This document shows positions 18,458-28,077 of a stretch of DNA of 64,000 bases, piece after piece; position 1 is the first letter of the stretch; every line of letters begins with the position of its first letter. Position numbers and translations under genes: made by a program. The notes under the pieces were generated by a model. It saw nothing but the letters and a program-made list of their open reading frames with translations, did not search any database and was not told the DNA's origin. Source of the stretch: Cyanobium sp. PCC 7001 (lineage in GTDB: Bacteria; Cyanobacteriota; Cyanobacteriia; PCC-6307; Cyanobiaceae); NCBI RefSeq assembly GCF_000155635.1, contig NZ_DS990556.1, forward strand, positions 447,921 through 511,920. Reading direction: 5' to 3'.

Positions 18458-18772
18458 TCAGAGCGTGCGTCCCGGCGGTGCGGCCTCCAACGAGCCCTGG
18501 GGCTGTCGCTGGGGGGCCGGAAGGGGAGGGAGCCGGCCGGGTGGACGGCGGGAGGATTCCAGCGCCGCAAGCCCCGCACCGATCGCCAGCAGGCCCAGCA
18601 CCAGCCACCAGCTGCGGCGCAGGCCCCGGACCCGTCCGCCGGGACTCGTCTGGCGGCGGACCTGCCGCTCCGCGTGGAGGCCCAGGGGACGACCGCAGCG
18701 GCCGCATACGTACCGCCCGGCCAGGCTGCGGTCGGCCTTCACCGACCAGCTACCGCAGCTGGGACACGCCAT
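18458..18772 (-). CDS. small zinc-ribbon membrane protein
   Basis: A 104-residue protein. The N-terminus holds a zinc ribbon (CPSCGSW ... CGRCGRPLG: four cysteines in two CxxC pairs), followed by a basic stretch, one hydrophobic segment (WWLVLGLLAIGAGLAALE) and a proline-rich tail. The layout suggests a membrane-anchored protein with its zinc ribbon in the cytoplasm. Function unknown. ATG at 18772; it lies between the oxygenase gene (24 bp upstream) and the PPC-glutaredoxin gene on the same strand. Confidence 0.65.
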   Translation of the reverse strand: MACPSCGSWSVKADRSLAGRYVCGRCGRPLGLHAERQVRRQTSPGGRVRGLRRSWWLVLGLLAIGAGLAALESSRRPPGRLPPLPAPQRQPQGSLEAAPPGRTL

Positions 18773-18796
18773 CGACAGGAAGTGGCATCAGGCCTC

Positions 18797-19792
18797 TCAG
18801 CATGCCGAACCGGTCAGGTTGATGCGGTGCAGCACGGCCTCGAGGGCATCCGCGGCCAGCTCGGCGGCAAAGCGCTGGGGATGGTGAGCGCTGCAGCAGC
18901 TGGGGAACGGTTGCAGCACCGTGGAGGGCCGCGGATGGCAGAACTGCACAACGCTGAGGCGCCCGCCGGTTTCACCGGGCTCAGCCACCACGCGGTGCCA
19001 GCCGCTGGGGATCAGCCCGTTGCTGAGCCGCTCCAGCATCAGGCCACTGTTGAGGATCACATGTCCATCGGGGGGAGTGGCCTGCACCCAGCGCTCCCCC
19101 ACCAGCACCTCGAGTCCGGGGGCCGTGGCCCTGGGCAGGGCCGTGATCAGATTGATGTCGGCGTGGGCCGCCGCCCACACATGGCCCTCCGCCGGTGCCT
19201 GGTGGATCGGCGGGTAGTGCACCGCGCGGGTGAGCGTGGGCGCCTCCTCCACCATGGCGTCGAAGAGGGCCTCATGAACGCCGAGCCCCACGGCGATCAC
19301 CCGCAGAAACCGTCGCTGCAGATCGGCGATGGCCCGGTGGAAGGCGCCGAGCACGGCGCTGATCCCCGGCACGGCCTCCTCCGGCAGCAGCTGCTGCGGG
19401 TAGAGCACGGGAAAGCGGCGGCGCAGCGGGTGGCCCGCGGGGAGGGGCTCGGCCCAGTTGAGCATCTCCTTCCAGTCGGCCAGGCTGGCGCCGGCGGCGG
19501 TTTCCACCAGATGGCCCGTGTAGCCCGTCTGGCCGCAGGCCCCGTCCGCCACGAAGGCCTGTTTGCGCGTCTCCGGCAGGCGGAAGAACTGCTCCAGCAG
19601 GCCATAGGCGTCATCCAGAAGCGCGGAAGACAGGTCGTGGCTGGTGGTGACGAAACCGGTGGCCAGGCTGCGCTTCACCCCATCCACCACGGCGGCGCGG
19701 GCGGCGCTGTCGCCCCGCTCGAACCGCAGCAGATCCACATCGAGCACTGCGGCGTCGTCGTCGGGACCGGTGAACCCCTGGGCCAGGGTCAT
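18797..19792 (-). CDS. isopenicillin-N-synthase-like 2-oxoglutarate/Fe(II) oxygenase
   Basis: A 331-residue member of the IPNS-like oxygenases. The iron ligands are His210 and Asp212 (AAHADINLIT) and His266 (SGWHRVV); the co-substrate-binding pair is Arg278 and Ser280 (GRLSVVQF). The N-terminal half has the usual DIOX_N-like pattern. It would hydroxylate or oxidise an unknown small molecule using oxygen and 2-oxoglutarate. ATG at 19792 overlaps the stop of the DUF427 gene (ATGA), so both are made together. Confidence 0.85.
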   Translation of the reverse strand: MTLAQGFTGPDDDAAVLDVDLLRFERGDSAARAAVVDGVKRSLATGFVTTSHDLSSALLDDAYGLLEQFFRLPETRKQAFVADGACGQTGYTGHLVETAAGASLADWKEMLNWAEPLPAGHPLRRRFPVLYPQQLLPEEAVPGISAVLGAFHRAIADLQRRFLRVIAVGLGVHEALFDAMVEEAPTLTRAVHYPPIHQAPAEGHVWAAAHADINLITALPRATAPGLEVLVGERWVQATPPDGHVILNSGLMLERLSNGLIPSGWHRVVAEPGETGGRLSVVQFCHPRPSTVLQPFPSCCSAHHPQRFAAELAADALEAVLHRINLTGSAC

Positions 19793-20067
19793 TGCACCGT
19801 CACACCCTTCCAGAACGCCACCCGGCCGCGGATCTGGCGGGCGGCGTCCTTGGGCTCGGGATAGAACCAGGCGGCGTTGGGATTCACCGCGCCGTCCACC
19901 ACCACGTCGTAGTAGTGGGCCTCGCCTTTCCAGCCGCAGACACTGCGGTGCTCGGAGGGCTGCACATGGGCCGGATCCAGCGCCTCCGCAGGGAAGTAGG
20001 CATTGCCCTCCACCATCACGATGTCGTCGCTGCTGGCGATCACCGCCCCCTTCCAGCTCGCTTGCAT
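19789..20067 (-). CDS. DUF427 family protein
   Basis: A 92-residue protein with the typical DUF427 features: a short N-terminal strand, IVMVEGNAYFPAEAL, the CGWKGEAHYYDVVVDG core and the closing WFYPEPKDAARQIRGRVAFWKGV. Function is unknown in bacteria. ATG at 20067 is the first gene of the minus-strand string that runs down to about 14130; the 141-bp gap to the divergent gene at 20209 should hold its promoter. Confidence 0.88.
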   Translation of the reverse strand: MQASWKGAVIASSDDIVMVEGNAYFPAEALDPAHVQPSEHRSVCGWKGEAHYYDVVVDGAVNPNAAWFYPEPKDAARQIRGRVAFWKGVTVQ

Positions 20068-20208
20068 GGGCCTGATTCCGTTCCGCTGATGCCATCCATC
20101 CTGGCGCCCCGGGATGGGGGGAGCGGGCCTGGGCCGGCCGGCGCTAGGTGCAGATGCTCTTGCCAAAGCCGCTCCGCTCCAGTTCAGTGGCTCCATCGGG
20201 AGAGCGTG

Positions 20209-20412
20209 ATGGAGATGCCCTCAGCCCCAGCCTCCTGGCGCCACCGTGGCTGCCATGTGGACCTGGCTGCCGACTCCACCCACCACACCCTGTTCCGCGT
20301 GACCCATGCCAGCGGCGTGTCCCTCGGGGAAGCCGCCAACCTGGCCGAGGCCCGCCAGCTGATCGACCGCGAACTGCCCCTGCTGCGCCAGCGGCTGGCC
20401 GCCACGGCCTGA
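20209..20412 (+). CDS. small conserved-looking protein, unknown
   Basis: A 67-residue protein, MEMPSAPASWRHRG at the start, a central HHTLFRVTHASGVSLGEAANLAEARQLIDREL and a basic end. The middle looks like a strand followed by an amphipathic helix. I do not recognise it. Stop at 20412 is 8 bp before the next gene, which supports a real two-gene unit. GTG at 20206 is an alternative start. Confidence 0.6.
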   Translation: MEMPSAPASWRHRGCHVDLAADSTHHTLFRVTHASGVSLGEAANLAEARQLIDRELPLLRQRLAATA

Positions 20413-20420
20413 CCTGGTCC

Positions 20421-20864
20421 ATGAACCCCACCCTCTCCGAACGGCTGCGAGCCCGCCGCATGGAGCCCTACTGGCGGGCCCATCCGCCCGTTCGCTGGGG
20501 CGTCGCCCTGGAACAGCCTCTGGCGCTGCAGGTGCTCGAGGCGGGCACCACCCCAACAGCAACAACAGCCTCCGCGACAGCTGCGCCCATGCCGGAAAGC
20601 GAGCCTCCCGCATTGGCGGACGACCTGGCCATTCCTTCGGCCCTCCCCGCGGCCATCAAGGATGCTCCGCCTCATCAGGAGCTGGTGCTGCTGCTGCTCA
20701 CCGCAGTGGTCTGGCTGATCGATGGCTGGCGGGCTCTGGGGCAGGCCTGGAAAGCAGGGGAACGCCTGGGCTCCCTGCCATCACGACAGAGGCCGAACTG
20801 GTCCGGACGTGCCCGAAACCGAGCCACCCGCCACCAGGACCTGCACGTGCCCGCGCTTCCGTAG
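20421..20864 (+). CDS. hypothetical protein with one membrane segment
   Basis: A 147-residue protein: a basic and proline-containing N-terminus (MNPTLSERLRARRMEPYWRA), an alanine- and threonine-rich linker, one hydrophobic segment (ELVLLLLTAVVWLIDGWRAL near residue 95) and a basic tail. ATG at 20421 follows the previous stop closely. No family recognised; only the context and the clean membrane segment support it. Confidence 0.5.
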   Translation: MNPTLSERLRARRMEPYWRAHPPVRWGVALEQPLALQVLEAGTTPTATTASATAAPMPESEPPALADDLAIPSALPAAIKDAPPHQELVLLLLTAVVWLIDGWRALGQAWKAGERLGSLPSRQRPNWSGRARNRATRHQDLHVPALP

Positions 20865-20892
20865 CGTCTGCCGCAGCCCCAGGTGCCAGCCC

Positions 20893-21936
20893 GTGTCTGC
20901 CGATCCCCACCCCGAGTCCGGCGGGCTCGCCCCTGGGCTGAATCAGGAGGACTGGCACCGCATCGGCGCCGCCCTCCGCTACATGGGCCGGGATCTGCAC
21001 CACCGTTCCTACGCGGTGACGGCGGAGCGCCGTGAGCTCCTGTGGCAGGAGATGGACGCCTGCCTCCATCTGGCCGAGAGGATCGAGGGGCAGACCGAAC
21101 CCGTGGTGCTGCGGGCCTCGCCGGGCTCTCGGGCCTGCTCCCTGGTGACGGGTGCCTCCAGTGGCATCGGTGCCGCCCTGGCCCGGGGCCTGGCCAGCCA
21201 GGCGAAGCACGCTGCGGCCCCGCTCGTGCTGGTGGCCCGGCGTCTCGATCGCCTCGAAGCCCATGCGGCCCAGCTGCGCCGGGACCAGGGCGTGGAGGTG
21301 CACTGCCTGGTGAGCGATCTGGCCGAGCCCGGGGCCGCCTGGAGGCTTCTGCGGCAGCTGCAGGAGCGCGAGCTCACCGTGCACACCCTGGTGAACAATG
21401 CCGGCTTCGGGCTCGGCGGACCCTTCGAGCGGCTGCCCTGGGAGCGCGCCGAGGCGATGCTGCAGCTGATGGTGACCGGCTGCGCCGCCCTCTGCCATGG
21501 CGTGCTGCCGGCGATGCAGACCGGCGGTGGCGGCCGCATCATCAACGTGGCCTCCCTCGCCGGACTGGTCCCGGGCCTGCCGGGCAGTGTGCTCTACAGC
21601 GCCTCCAAGGCCTTCCTGATCCGTTTCTCCCAGTCGCTGGCCCTGGAGAACCGGCAGAGCGGTGTGCGGGTGATCGCCCTCTGCCCCGGCTACGTGCACA
21701 CGGAGTTCCACGCCGTGCTCGGGGTGGAGGAGCGCATCCGCCGCAACCTTCCCGGGCTGCTGTGGATGGAGGCCGACGATCTGGCCCGGCGCACCCTGGC
21801 CGCCCTGGATGGTCGACGCACGCTGGTGGTGCCCGGCCTGGTGAACCGCCTGATCGCCGGCCTCACCCACTGGCTGCCGGAGCGACCGGCCGGCCGACTG
21901 ACCACCGCCTTCTCCCGCCGCTATCGCCGCCGCTGA
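20893..21936 (+). CDS. short-chain dehydrogenase/reductase
   Basis: A 347-residue NAD(P)-dependent oxidoreductase. The Rossmann motifs are intact: LVTGASSGIGAALA, LVNNAGFG, the catalytic serine in NVASLAG and the YSASKAF tyrosine-lysine pair, followed by CPGYVHTEF. Before this lies an N-terminal extension of about 85 residues (NQEDWHRIGAALRYMGRDLHHRSY and on), helical and unlike usual SDR starts. GTG at 20893 includes the extension; ATG at 20983 is possible. The substrate is unknown; the class resembles DltE/YqjQ-type enzymes. Confidence 0.8.
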   Translation: MSADPHPESGGLAPGLNQEDWHRIGAALRYMGRDLHHRSYAVTAERRELLWQEMDACLHLAERIEGQTEPVVLRASPGSRACSLVTGASSGIGAALARGLASQAKHAAAPLVLVARRLDRLEAHAAQLRRDQGVEVHCLVSDLAEPGAAWRLLRQLQERELTVHTLVNNAGFGLGGPFERLPWERAEAMLQLMVTGCAALCHGVLPAMQTGGGGRIINVASLAGLVPGLPGSVLYSASKAFLIRFSQSLALENRQSGVRVIALCPGYVHTEFHAVLGVEERIRRNLPGLLWMEADDLARRTLAALDGRRTLVVPGLVNRLIAGLTHWLPERPAGRLTTAFSRRYRRR

Positions 21937-21976
21937 CGGGCTGGGCCAACATGCCCGCAGCCACGCCCCACTGCCC

Positions 21977-22597
21977 GTGAAGCCCTTCTCCGCCGCCTTC
22001 TGCCTGGCCGCTGCCCTGGGCCTGCCGGCCGAGCCCCTGGGCAAGTCGGCCATGGCCGCCCCCATGCCCGCTCCCCAGGTGGGGGAACCGGGGGTGTCGC
22101 GGCTCAGTGGTGAGGCGGTGTACGGCTTCGGCTGCGTGGAGGATGCCGGCCGCTACTGGATCGGCCTCGGACTGATCCCCCGTCCCACCTACAACGTGGT
22201 GGTGAATCCGATGGCGGTGCCCCCGCTCCAGGGTTCGGGATTGGCCCCTGTCGCCGAACTCAGCGGGGCAGTGGGTGCCGGCACGGTGGCCCACCGCTGC
22301 ACCTCGATCGCCACCCGGCTCACCAATCTGGCCCTGGCCACGGGCACGGCTTCGCCGCTCGGGATTCTCACCCTCACCCAGTTTCTGCAGGCCGGCGTGG
22401 TGGCGGGTCAGCCGGTGATCGCCATCGGCCAGCTGGCCCTGCCCGACGTTCTCGCCACCCTCCCCCTCGGCAGCGACCCCCACAAGGCGCTGGCCAGGGT
22501 CACCGAGCGGATCCGGCGGGTGTCCACCGGTCCCGCCATTGCCGAAGTGCTTCTGCGCGAAGGCCTGGTGGAGTTTGTGGAGGTGCCGCTGGACTGA
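21977..22597 (+). CDS. secreted or lipid-free exported protein, unknown
   Basis: A 206-residue protein with a plausible signal peptide (MKPFSAAFCLAAALGL, cleavage perhaps after KSAMA). The mature part has two cysteines (GFGCVEDA and AHRCTSIATR) that could form a disulfide, and repeated strands. No family recognised. The start is GTG at 21977; the nearby ATG at 21951 is in another frame and stops at once. It converges with the CPBP protease gene, 11 bp apart. Confidence 0.6.
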   Translation: MKPFSAAFCLAAALGLPAEPLGKSAMAAPMPAPQVGEPGVSRLSGEAVYGFGCVEDAGRYWIGLGLIPRPTYNVVVNPMAVPPLQGSGLAPVAELSGAVGAGTVAHRCTSIATRLTNLALATGTASPLGILTLTQFLQAGVVAGQPVIAIGQLALPDVLATLPLGSDPHKALARVTERIRRVSTGPAIAEVLLREGLVEFVEVPLD

Positions 22598-22608
22598 CGG
22601 GACTGACC

Positions 22609-25002
22609 TCACGGCACTCCGGGTCCGAGCTCCCGTCGGCCGCCGAGGGGCTCCAGCCAGATCACCACCGCGATCCAGTGGAGTCCCGCCGCCGACCACA
22701 GCGAACCGGTGAGGCTGTACTCGAGCACGCAGGCCACCCCCAGCAGGGTGCACTGGCTGAGGAAGCGCGGATCCCGGAACAGCACCCGGCCGCGGGGATA
22801 CCAGAACCGCGCCGCGATCGGGTGATAGAGCACGAACAGTCCCACGCTCAGGGCACCCCAGGCCGCCATGGAGGCCTGTACCACGCCTTCGAGCGGGTGA
22901 GGCAGCAGCAGCACCCGGAAGATCAGCTCTTCCCCGATCGCCGGCATCACCAGCAGGGCGAGAGCGTGCCGCAGCACCACCCGCCACGGCCGCCATTGCC
23001 AGGGCCCCTGTAGAAAGCCGCTGCGGAATCCCAGCAGCAGGGCCAGAGCTCCATACACCACCAGCACCAGCAACGACTGGAGCAGCGGTGGCCCGAGCAC
23101 CGGCGGGAACAGGGCATCGCTCAGCCGCTGCAGCAGGGTCCCCACCACCGGCAGCTGCCCCAGCAGCGTGGTGGGGGCCAGCGGAGCCAGAAACGGATCC
23201 GTTCCGGGGATCTGATTGGTGCGCAGGATCCACAGCGGCAGCCCCGCTTTCAGGAACACCGTGGCCATGCCGTCATGGGCCCGCCGGGGCAGCATCGAGC
23301 GCCAGCTGAGCAGCACCGCCTCGAGCCGTTGGCTGCTGATGAACCGACCGCCCACGGGCATGGTCGGATCCCGGCCGGTGCCGGCGCTCAGGGTGACCAT
23401 GGCGTTGTGGCGCCAGTCGGATCGCACCATGCCGAAGGGGGTGAGCAGGGCATTGAGACCGTCCTCGAGCCGTTGCAGGCGGGTGTCGCCGCCGGCGGAC
23501 TCCGGCCGCAACCGCTTCTGCTGACGCAGGCCATCGAGGGCGATCCACAGCGCCTGGCTGGAGTCCTGCACGCAGGAGGTGGCCGGCGTCACCAGGGCCA
23601 CGCCGGTGCCATCCCCGCTGCGGTAGCGGGCGCTGAGGATCTCCGCCTGCAGGGCCAGGGCGTCCAGCAGGCGCCCTTCGAGCGGCACCAGCAGATCGGA
23701 GATGGGGCGCGTGCCCAGCCATCCCCGCTGCAGGTTGCCGCTGTAGGCACTCCAGTCCTGGCTGCCGGCCACGATCCCGTTGGGATTGTTGGCGTAGATC
23801 TGGTGGTAGCGGAGAGTCAGCTCCGGTTCGCCGCTGAGCGGATCCCGCACCACCTCGGCCTCGCCGAAGGCGAAGTGCCCGGTCACCGTCCAGCCCGGCG
23901 TGGGTTCCCCATCGCGGCCGCCGATGCCGCCGAACAGGTGCACGAGCAGGGCCCGCTGGCCCACCCGGCTGAGCGGCAGCGCTTCGCCGCCGCCATCGGG
24001 GATGAGGGCCGTGCTCTGCAGCGTGCCCCGGTGCAGGGCCGCGGCGGACCAGCTGTCGCGGTTGATGGCCCCCAGACCCGCGGCGGTGCCCCGCACCACC
24101 CGATCCGGATCGAGACGGGTGAGCGCGCGTGGCTGCAGGGCCTGCACCGTGAACACCCCATCCGGGCCCGGGGCGCCGAAGATGCGCCAGCCCTGCGGAT
24201 TGAGGGGGCTGGCGATCAGCCCCTCGGTGTCGATCATCACGCGCCCGAAGCGGTCGGGCGGCAGGCGCGGGATGCGGATCGTCTCCTCGGGGCCGAGGAA
24301 GCCCCGCTGGCTGGCGTCGTAGTGGCGGACCCGCCACAGATCGGGCTCATCGCTGCCCGCGGCCGTCCCCAGCACCGTCACCAGGCCCATCCAGCGGCCG
24401 GCGGTCTGCACCGGCGGCCGGGTGATCCGCAGGGTGTCTTCCTCCCTGCTCACACCTTCGAGCCGCACGACCATGTCGTTGCGGGGCCTGGCACCGGCCA
24501 GCGACTGCAGCGGGCCCACCGCCAGGCGTCCATCCAGCCGCTCCGGCACCACATTGGCGGCGGCGGCGGCCTCCCGGGCGGCGCTGCCCAGCCGCACCGG
24601 CGTGGACACGGTGTCCACCAGCTCCTGCAGGCGGGGGCGATCCGCCCAGGTGAGCCTCAGCCGGCGGCCGATCAGGGCCCCCTGCCCCTCAGGCGCCTGT
24701 TCCACATCGACCCACACCCAGTCCCCCGGCTGCCCGGCGGTGTCCGCCGCCGAGGGCAGGATCAGGCGACCGATCCAGCTGGCATGGGGACGGTAGAGCG
24801 CCGGATCGGGCCTTCGATCCAGGGGGTAGTAGGCCGGCTGGCTGAAGGGTGAGCGGCTCGCCAGTTCCTCACTGCTCTGCGGCAGCGGCCTGGTGGGCGT
24901 CCCCCTGGGCAGCGGCACCCGCTGGGCCAGCCCGTGGGGCAGACCCAGCAGCAGCACCAGCAGCAGGGCCAGCAGCAGGGCCAGGGACGCTGCGCGCCTC
25001 AT
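22609..25002 (-). CDS. large membrane protein with C-terminal CPBP (CAAX-like) protease domain
   Basis: A 797-residue protein: a signal/anchor helix at residues 3-25, then about 590 residues that look extracytoplasmic and beta-rich, then five or six membrane segments from about residue 620. The C-terminal membrane part carries the CPBP intramembrane metalloprotease motifs: IGEELIFRVLLL (EExxxR-like), a histidine in LYHPIAA and another in LHWIAVVIW. The large middle domain is not one I can name. Its ATG overlaps the sbcC stop (ATGA), so it is made with the SbcCD nuclease, a surprising partner. Confidence 0.75.
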   Translation of the reverse strand: MRRAASLALLLALLLVLLLGLPHGLAQRVPLPRGTPTRPLPQSSEELASRSPFSQPAYYPLDRRPDPALYRPHASWIGRLILPSAADTAGQPGDWVWVDVEQAPEGQGALIGRRLRLTWADRPRLQELVDTVSTPVRLGSAAREAAAAANVVPERLDGRLAVGPLQSLAGARPRNDMVVRLEGVSREEDTLRITRPPVQTAGRWMGLVTVLGTAAGSDEPDLWRVRHYDASQRGFLGPEETIRIPRLPPDRFGRVMIDTEGLIASPLNPQGWRIFGAPGPDGVFTVQALQPRALTRLDPDRVVRGTAAGLGAINRDSWSAAALHRGTLQSTALIPDGGGEALPLSRVGQRALLVHLFGGIGGRDGEPTPGWTVTGHFAFGEAEVVRDPLSGEPELTLRYHQIYANNPNGIVAGSQDWSAYSGNLQRGWLGTRPISDLLVPLEGRLLDALALQAEILSARYRSGDGTGVALVTPATSCVQDSSQALWIALDGLRQQKRLRPESAGGDTRLQRLEDGLNALLTPFGMVRSDWRHNAMVTLSAGTGRDPTMPVGGRFISSQRLEAVLLSWRSMLPRRAHDGMATVFLKAGLPLWILRTNQIPGTDPFLAPLAPTTLLGQLPVVGTLLQRLSDALFPPVLGPPLLQSLLVLVVYGALALLLGFRSGFLQGPWQWRPWRVVLRHALALLVMPAIGEELIFRVLLLPHPLEGVVQASMAAWGALSVGLFVLYHPIAARFWYPRGRVLFRDPRFLSQCTLLGVACVLEYSLTGSLWSAAGLHWIAVVIWLEPLGGRRELGPGVP

Positions 25003-28000
25003 GTGGCCTCCAGGGTGCCCACCACCACCCGGGATCCCCGCTCGCTGGCCACCACCTCCAGACCCGTGCGGATCCGCTCGCGCAACGCCGCCACATGGCT
25101 GATCAGGCCGATCATGCGCCCTCCCTCCCGCAGGCGGTCCAGCTCGTCCATGGCCAGGTGCAGGCTGTCGGGATCGAGGCTGCCGAAGCCTTCATCGATG
25201 AACAAGGCCTCCAGCACCACGCCGCCGCTGTGGGCCTGCACCGTATCCGCCACCCCCAGGGCCAGGGCAAGGGAGGCCTGGAAGGTTTCACCTCCCGAGA
25301 GGCTCGACACCTCCCGCTCCTCACCGGTGTAGGCATCCAGCACCCGCAGGCCCAGACCCGCCTTGCTGCCGCGGCGCTGCCCCGAGGCGTCCGAGAGGCG
25401 CAGCTCGTAGCGACCGGCCGTCATCTGGCTGAGGCGGTGGTTGGCATAGCCGCAGATCTCCTCGAGGTAGGCCGAGAGCACCCAGCGCTGCAGGGAGATG
25501 TGGGGATCGCTCTGGCCCAGGCAGCGGGCGGCCACGCCCTGCACCAGATCAGCCTGCCGCTGCTGCTCGGCCAGCTCCGCAGCACCCGTGCCGTGGCGTT
25601 GGATCAGCCCGGTGATCGCCGTGACGGCGGTTTCAGCCCGGGTGAAGCGGGCCAGAGCGTCGCGACGGGCCGCATCCGCCGAAGCGAGCCCCGTCTCGGC
25701 GGCCTGGAGATCCGGCCGCAGCTCGGGCAGCTCCTGCCCGGCCAGCTCGGCCAGCACGCCCTGCGCCAGGGCCCGATCCGCCGCGTGCTGCTGCAGGGTG
25801 CGGCTCCAGGCGAGCCGCTCGGCTTCGGGGGCCAGGGCCTGCACCAGCGCCTGGGGATCGTTGAATCCCGCCCTGGCCAGATCGCCGGCCAGACGGCGCT
25901 GGGCCTCCGTCTCAAGGCTGAGGGCGAGGGCGCGCTGCTGGGCGGCTTCGATCAGGGTCTCGAGTGCCTGCATCAGGCCCTGGATCTGCAGGAGCAGGGT
26001 GGCGGGGTCATGGTCTCCCCCCAGGCCCGCGGTGATGCGCTGGTTCAGGTCGGCCAGTCCCTTCTGCTTCTCCGCCAACACCTGGCGGCAACCGATTGTC
26101 TCCTCTTCCCTCTGCCTGAGCCTTTGCTGGAACTGCTGGACGCGGTGCTCCGCCTGCTGCCGTTCGGCTTCCAGTCCGTCCAGGGCACCGGCCAGCCTGC
26201 GGGCCCCCTCCAGCTCGGCGACGGCCCTGGCGGCCTCAGCCTGCGCCGCCTGCAAAGAGGGCAGCGGGCCCTCTGGAAGCTGATCAGCCAGCGCCTCGAG
26301 CTGTGCCTGCAGCCCTGCCTGCGTGGCGCGGGCGGCCACCAGGGCACGGCCGGTCTCCTCCAGCTGGTGTTCGGCCGCCGCCAGGGCCGCGTCGGCCACG
26401 GCATCGGCAGCCACCGGCGCCGGCTGGGGGTGCTGCCGCGACCCGCACACCGGGCAGGGCTCGCCCTCCTGCAGATCCGCGGCCAGCCGGGCCGCCATGC
26501 CCTGTAGCTGGCGTTCGCGCAGATCCAGCTGGTGGGTCCGGGCCTGGTGCTGGGCAGCCTCGGCCGCCAGCACCGCGGCGGTGGCCTGCTGCAGCTGCCG
26601 GACCGCCTCCTCCTGCTGCTGGAGGGCCGTGCTGATCCGGGCGGCCTGGCGGGCGGCCAGCTCCAGGCCTGTGAGCCCATCACGGGCGCTGCGGGCCTGA
26701 AGCAGGGGCTGCTGCAGGCCATCCAGACGGGATTGTTCCTGGGCCAGCAGCTCCTGACCGCGGGCGATGCGGCCGTTGGCCTCCTGCAGCTCCTGCCGGG
26801 CTCGCTCCTCCTCCCGCCGCGCCCCCCGTCGCCGCTCGGCGAGCGCCAGTACCTGCTCCAGTTCTCCCTGCCGCACGGCCAGAGCGTTCAGCGCTGTGGT
26901 GAGTCGCGCCGGCTCGGGAAGCTCCAGCAGGCCAAGCGCCATCACGGCATCGGGGGCCTGGTCGGCGGCATCCCGCTGGCGCCGTAGCCGTTCCAGCCGT
27001 TGGCGGCACCGGGTCTCCGCCTCCTCCCGTCGCTGGCGGGCGTCGGCTTCGGACAGCATGCTGGCGCGCACCGTCTCGGCCCGTTCCGCCAGCGCCAGCC
27101 GTGCCTGCAGCGCGACCATGGGCTCCTGCTGTTGCGCCAGCTCCTGCAGTCGCGCCTGGGCGCGCTGGCGGCGGTCCCAGAGCTCGGCCCGGCTCCGGAG
27201 CTCGGCCAGGCCCGCCTGGGCCTGCAGAAACCGGGCCTCGGCCCGATCCAGGTGCAGCGCTGCCTGCTGCTGCAGGGCCTCCATCGCTCCCTGCACCGTG
27301 GGGAGATGCTCGGGAAGGAGTTCTGACGGGAGATCCGGTGACGCTTCCTCCGGCGCCTCCCCTGGCGGCTTCTCGGAGGATTGCCCTTCCCGCTGCCAGG
27401 GTTCCCAGGCTGCGGCGATCTGCTCCAGCAGGTGGCGCTGCTGCCGCTGCCGTTCCCGCAGCTCCTCCTCGGCCGCCTTGGCCTGTCCCGCCAGCCAGCC
27501 CATGGCCCGCTCGTAGAGGGACGTGTCGAACAGGGTCTTGAGCAGGGCCTCGCGGTCTTCGTCACGGGCGCGCAGCACCTCGGCGAAGCGTCCCTGGGGC
27601 AGGAGGATCACCTGGCGGAACTGGGCGGCATCGAGACCCACCAGCCGCGCCACCTCCCGCCCCACCTCCTGCACGCCGGCGGCCACCGGTTGCGGCTCCC
27701 CGCCCAGCAACCGCCACAGCCCCGCCTTGGCGCCCTTGCTGGTGGTGCCCTGGCCGCGACTCTTGGGCACCTCGCAGGCGGCCTGGCGCTCCACCCGCCA
27801 GCGGCCGCCCGCCGCCGAAAACTCCAGGCTCACCTGCGGCAGTGCCTGGGGCGGGGCGTGATCGGAGCGCAGCCCCTTGAGGCTGCGCTCGCCACTCACC
27901 TCGCCGTAGAGCGCGAAGCAGAGGGCATCGAGCAGGTAGGTCTTGCCGGACCCCGTGCTGCCGTGGATCAGGAACAGGCCGTCCCGGCACAGGGTGTCGA

Positions 28001-28064
28001 AGCAGATCGTCACCGGTTCCGCGTAGGGACCGAAGGCTTCCATCTCCAGCAGGTGGGGGCGCAT
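24999..28064 (-). CDS. sbcC: exonuclease SbcC, ATPase subunit
   Basis: A 1021-residue SMC-like ATPase that pairs with SbcD to open and cut hairpins and protein-blocked DNA ends. Walker A GSTGSGKT lies at 35-42, long coiled coils flank the zinc hook CPVCGSRQHPQP near residue 535, the ABC signature LSGGETFQ near 925 and Walker B LFIDEGFGSLD near 955. Length matches the family. ATG at 28064 follows the sbcD stop by 13 bp. The downstream membrane protease overlaps its stop codon. Confidence 0.95.
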   Translation of the reverse strand: MRPHLLEMEAFGPYAEPVTICFDTLCRDGLFLIHGSTGSGKTYLLDALCFALYGEVSGERSLKGLRSDHAPPQALPQVSLEFSAAGGRWRVERQAACEVPKSRGQGTTSKGAKAGLWRLLGGEPQPVAAGVQEVGREVARLVGLDAAQFRQVILLPQGRFAEVLRARDEDREALLKTLFDTSLYERAMGWLAGQAKAAEEELRERQRQQRHLLEQIAAAWEPWQREGQSSEKPPGEAPEEASPDLPSELLPEHLPTVQGAMEALQQQAALHLDRAEARFLQAQAGLAELRSRAELWDRRQRAQARLQELAQQQEPMVALQARLALAERAETVRASMLSEADARQRREEAETRCRQRLERLRRQRDAADQAPDAVMALGLLELPEPARLTTALNALAVRQGELEQVLALAERRRGARREEERARQELQEANGRIARGQELLAQEQSRLDGLQQPLLQARSARDGLTGLELAARQAARISTALQQQEEAVRQLQQATAAVLAAEAAQHQARTHQLDLRERQLQGMAARLAADLQEGEPCPVCGSRQHPQPAPVAADAVADAALAAAEHQLEETGRALVAARATQAGLQAQLEALADQLPEGPLPSLQAAQAEAARAVAELEGARRLAGALDGLEAERQQAEHRVQQFQQRLRQREEETIGCRQVLAEKQKGLADLNQRITAGLGGDHDPATLLLQIQGLMQALETLIEAAQQRALALSLETEAQRRLAGDLARAGFNDPQALVQALAPEAERLAWSRTLQQHAADRALAQGVLAELAGQELPELRPDLQAAETGLASADAARRDALARFTRAETAVTAITGLIQRHGTGAAELAEQQRQADLVQGVAARCLGQSDPHISLQRWVLSAYLEEICGYANHRLSQMTAGRYELRLSDASGQRRGSKAGLGLRVLDAYTGEEREVSSLSGGETFQASLALALGVADTVQAHSGGVVLEALFIDEGFGSLDPDSLHLAMDELDRLREGGRMIGLISHVAALRERIRTGLEVVASERGSRVVVGTLEAT

Positions 28065-28077
28065 GGGTCGCTCTCCT

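Noticed and set aside
17702-19864. 720-residue plus-strand frame
   Set aside because: Antisense to the PPC-glutaredoxin, zinc-ribbon and oxygenase genes; no recognisable domain.
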